Assembly (NCBI RefSeq): GCF_026261605.1
Contig: NZ_CP102486.1
Span: 3,782,001-3,846,000 of the forward strand
From: Dechloromonas sp. A34
GTDB lineage: Bacteria; Pseudomonadota; Gammaproteobacteria; Burkholderiales; Rhodocyclaceae
Reading direction: 5' to 3'
DNA: 64,000 bases
This document shows positions 63,929-64,000 of this stretch, in pieces. The translations under genes were made by a program, and so were the position numbers. Under the pieces are notes generated by a model. The model was not told the origin of the DNA. It searched no databases and saw only the letters and a program-made list of their open reading frames with translations. Numbering within the stretch: position 1 is the stretch's first letter; every line of letters starts with the position of its first letter.

Positions 63929-64000
63929 ATGCTCGATACCCGAATTCCCGACTTCTCCCTGCCGGCCACCAGCGGCCAGACTTTCAATCTCGCGGCCCAA
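63929..64000 (+). CDS. Peroxiredoxin/AhpC-TSA family protein (5' end only)
   Basis: From the ATG at 63929 the first 24 codons read MLDTRIPDFSLPATSGQTFN and onward to the window edge. P-D-F-S-L-P-A-T-S-G-Q is the N-terminal pattern of Bcp/TSA thioredoxin-fold peroxidases. The peroxidatic cysteine lies beyond the window, so Bcp, TlpA-like or another member cannot be separated. It is divergent from the SBP gene. Confidence 0.7.
   Translation, partial: MLDTRIPDFSLPATSGQTFNLAAQ

Overview
The window looks like a chromosomal segment of a GC-rich betaproteobacterium, most likely a Rhodocyclaceae/Azonexaceae member related to Dechloromonas. That placement is an inference from gene content and order: gyrA-serC-pheA-hisC-tyrA, a fused aroA-cmk followed by rpsA-ihfB-lapAB, nadE-glnB, and ftsK-lolA near rarA and serS. 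Coding density is very high. No stretch above 300 bases lacks a gene, many neighbours overlap by 1-8 bases, and I see no insertion sequence, prophage or CRISPR array.

Layout. 1-3.6 kb (minus): two oligopeptide-type ABC permeases (one cut by the window edge, one frameshifted) behind a membrane-anchored protein of unknown function. 3.6-10.7 kb: tRNA-Ser(CGA), mltF, serS, an orphan NosR/NirI-like flavo-iron-sulfur membrane protein, a DUF4126 protein and rarA. 10.9-17.3 kb: a GFA-fold protein with a coupled small membrane protein, lolA, ftsK, a Crp-type regulator, trxB, an Smr-domain protein and a small unknown. 17.3-30.3 kb: a long minus-strand run of housekeeping genes: glnB, nadE, ppa, an exonuclease, cysM, hldD, rfaE1, ugd, lapB, lapA, ihfB, rpsA and aroA-cmk. 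Several of these serve lipopolysaccharide supply (heptose, UDP-glucuronate) and its control (LapAB).

30.4-49.3 kb (minus) is the accessory part: about 20 glycan genes transcribed from a recognisable promoter near 49.27 kb. In order of transcription: rmlB, rmlA, rmlC (no rmlD), fcl, gmd, a Wzx-type flippase, an acyltransferase, a methyltransferase, a second acyltransferase, an AT-rich gap, a GT10 and a GT11 fucosyltransferase, an NDP-sugar epimerase, two GT2 enzymes, a GT4 enzyme, and a PglC-PglD-PglE-PglF-like set. I infer a lipid-linked oligosaccharide started with a bacillosamine-type sugar and carrying fucose. No polymerase, ligase or oligosaccharyltransferase is in the window. A short stub resembling the C-terminus of manC sits just before fcl. 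The locus separates ligE/tyrA from aroA-cmk, a junction that is usually contiguous in related bacteria.

49.3-57 kb (minus): ligE (periplasmic ATP-dependent DNA ligase), tyrA, hisC, pheA, serC, gyrA. 57-60.6 kb (plus): an MtaD-like deaminase, an OmpA-like protein with a clear terminator, ubiG, gph. 60.5-64 kb: a methyltransferase-fold protein, a family-5 solute-binding lipoprotein with an unusual C-terminal membrane anchor, and the start of a peroxiredoxin.

Three genes (the YejB-like permease, one GT2 enzyme and the flippase) are each broken by one missing base in a run of G on the coding strand. This shared pattern points to homopolymer errors in the assembly rather than three decayed genes.
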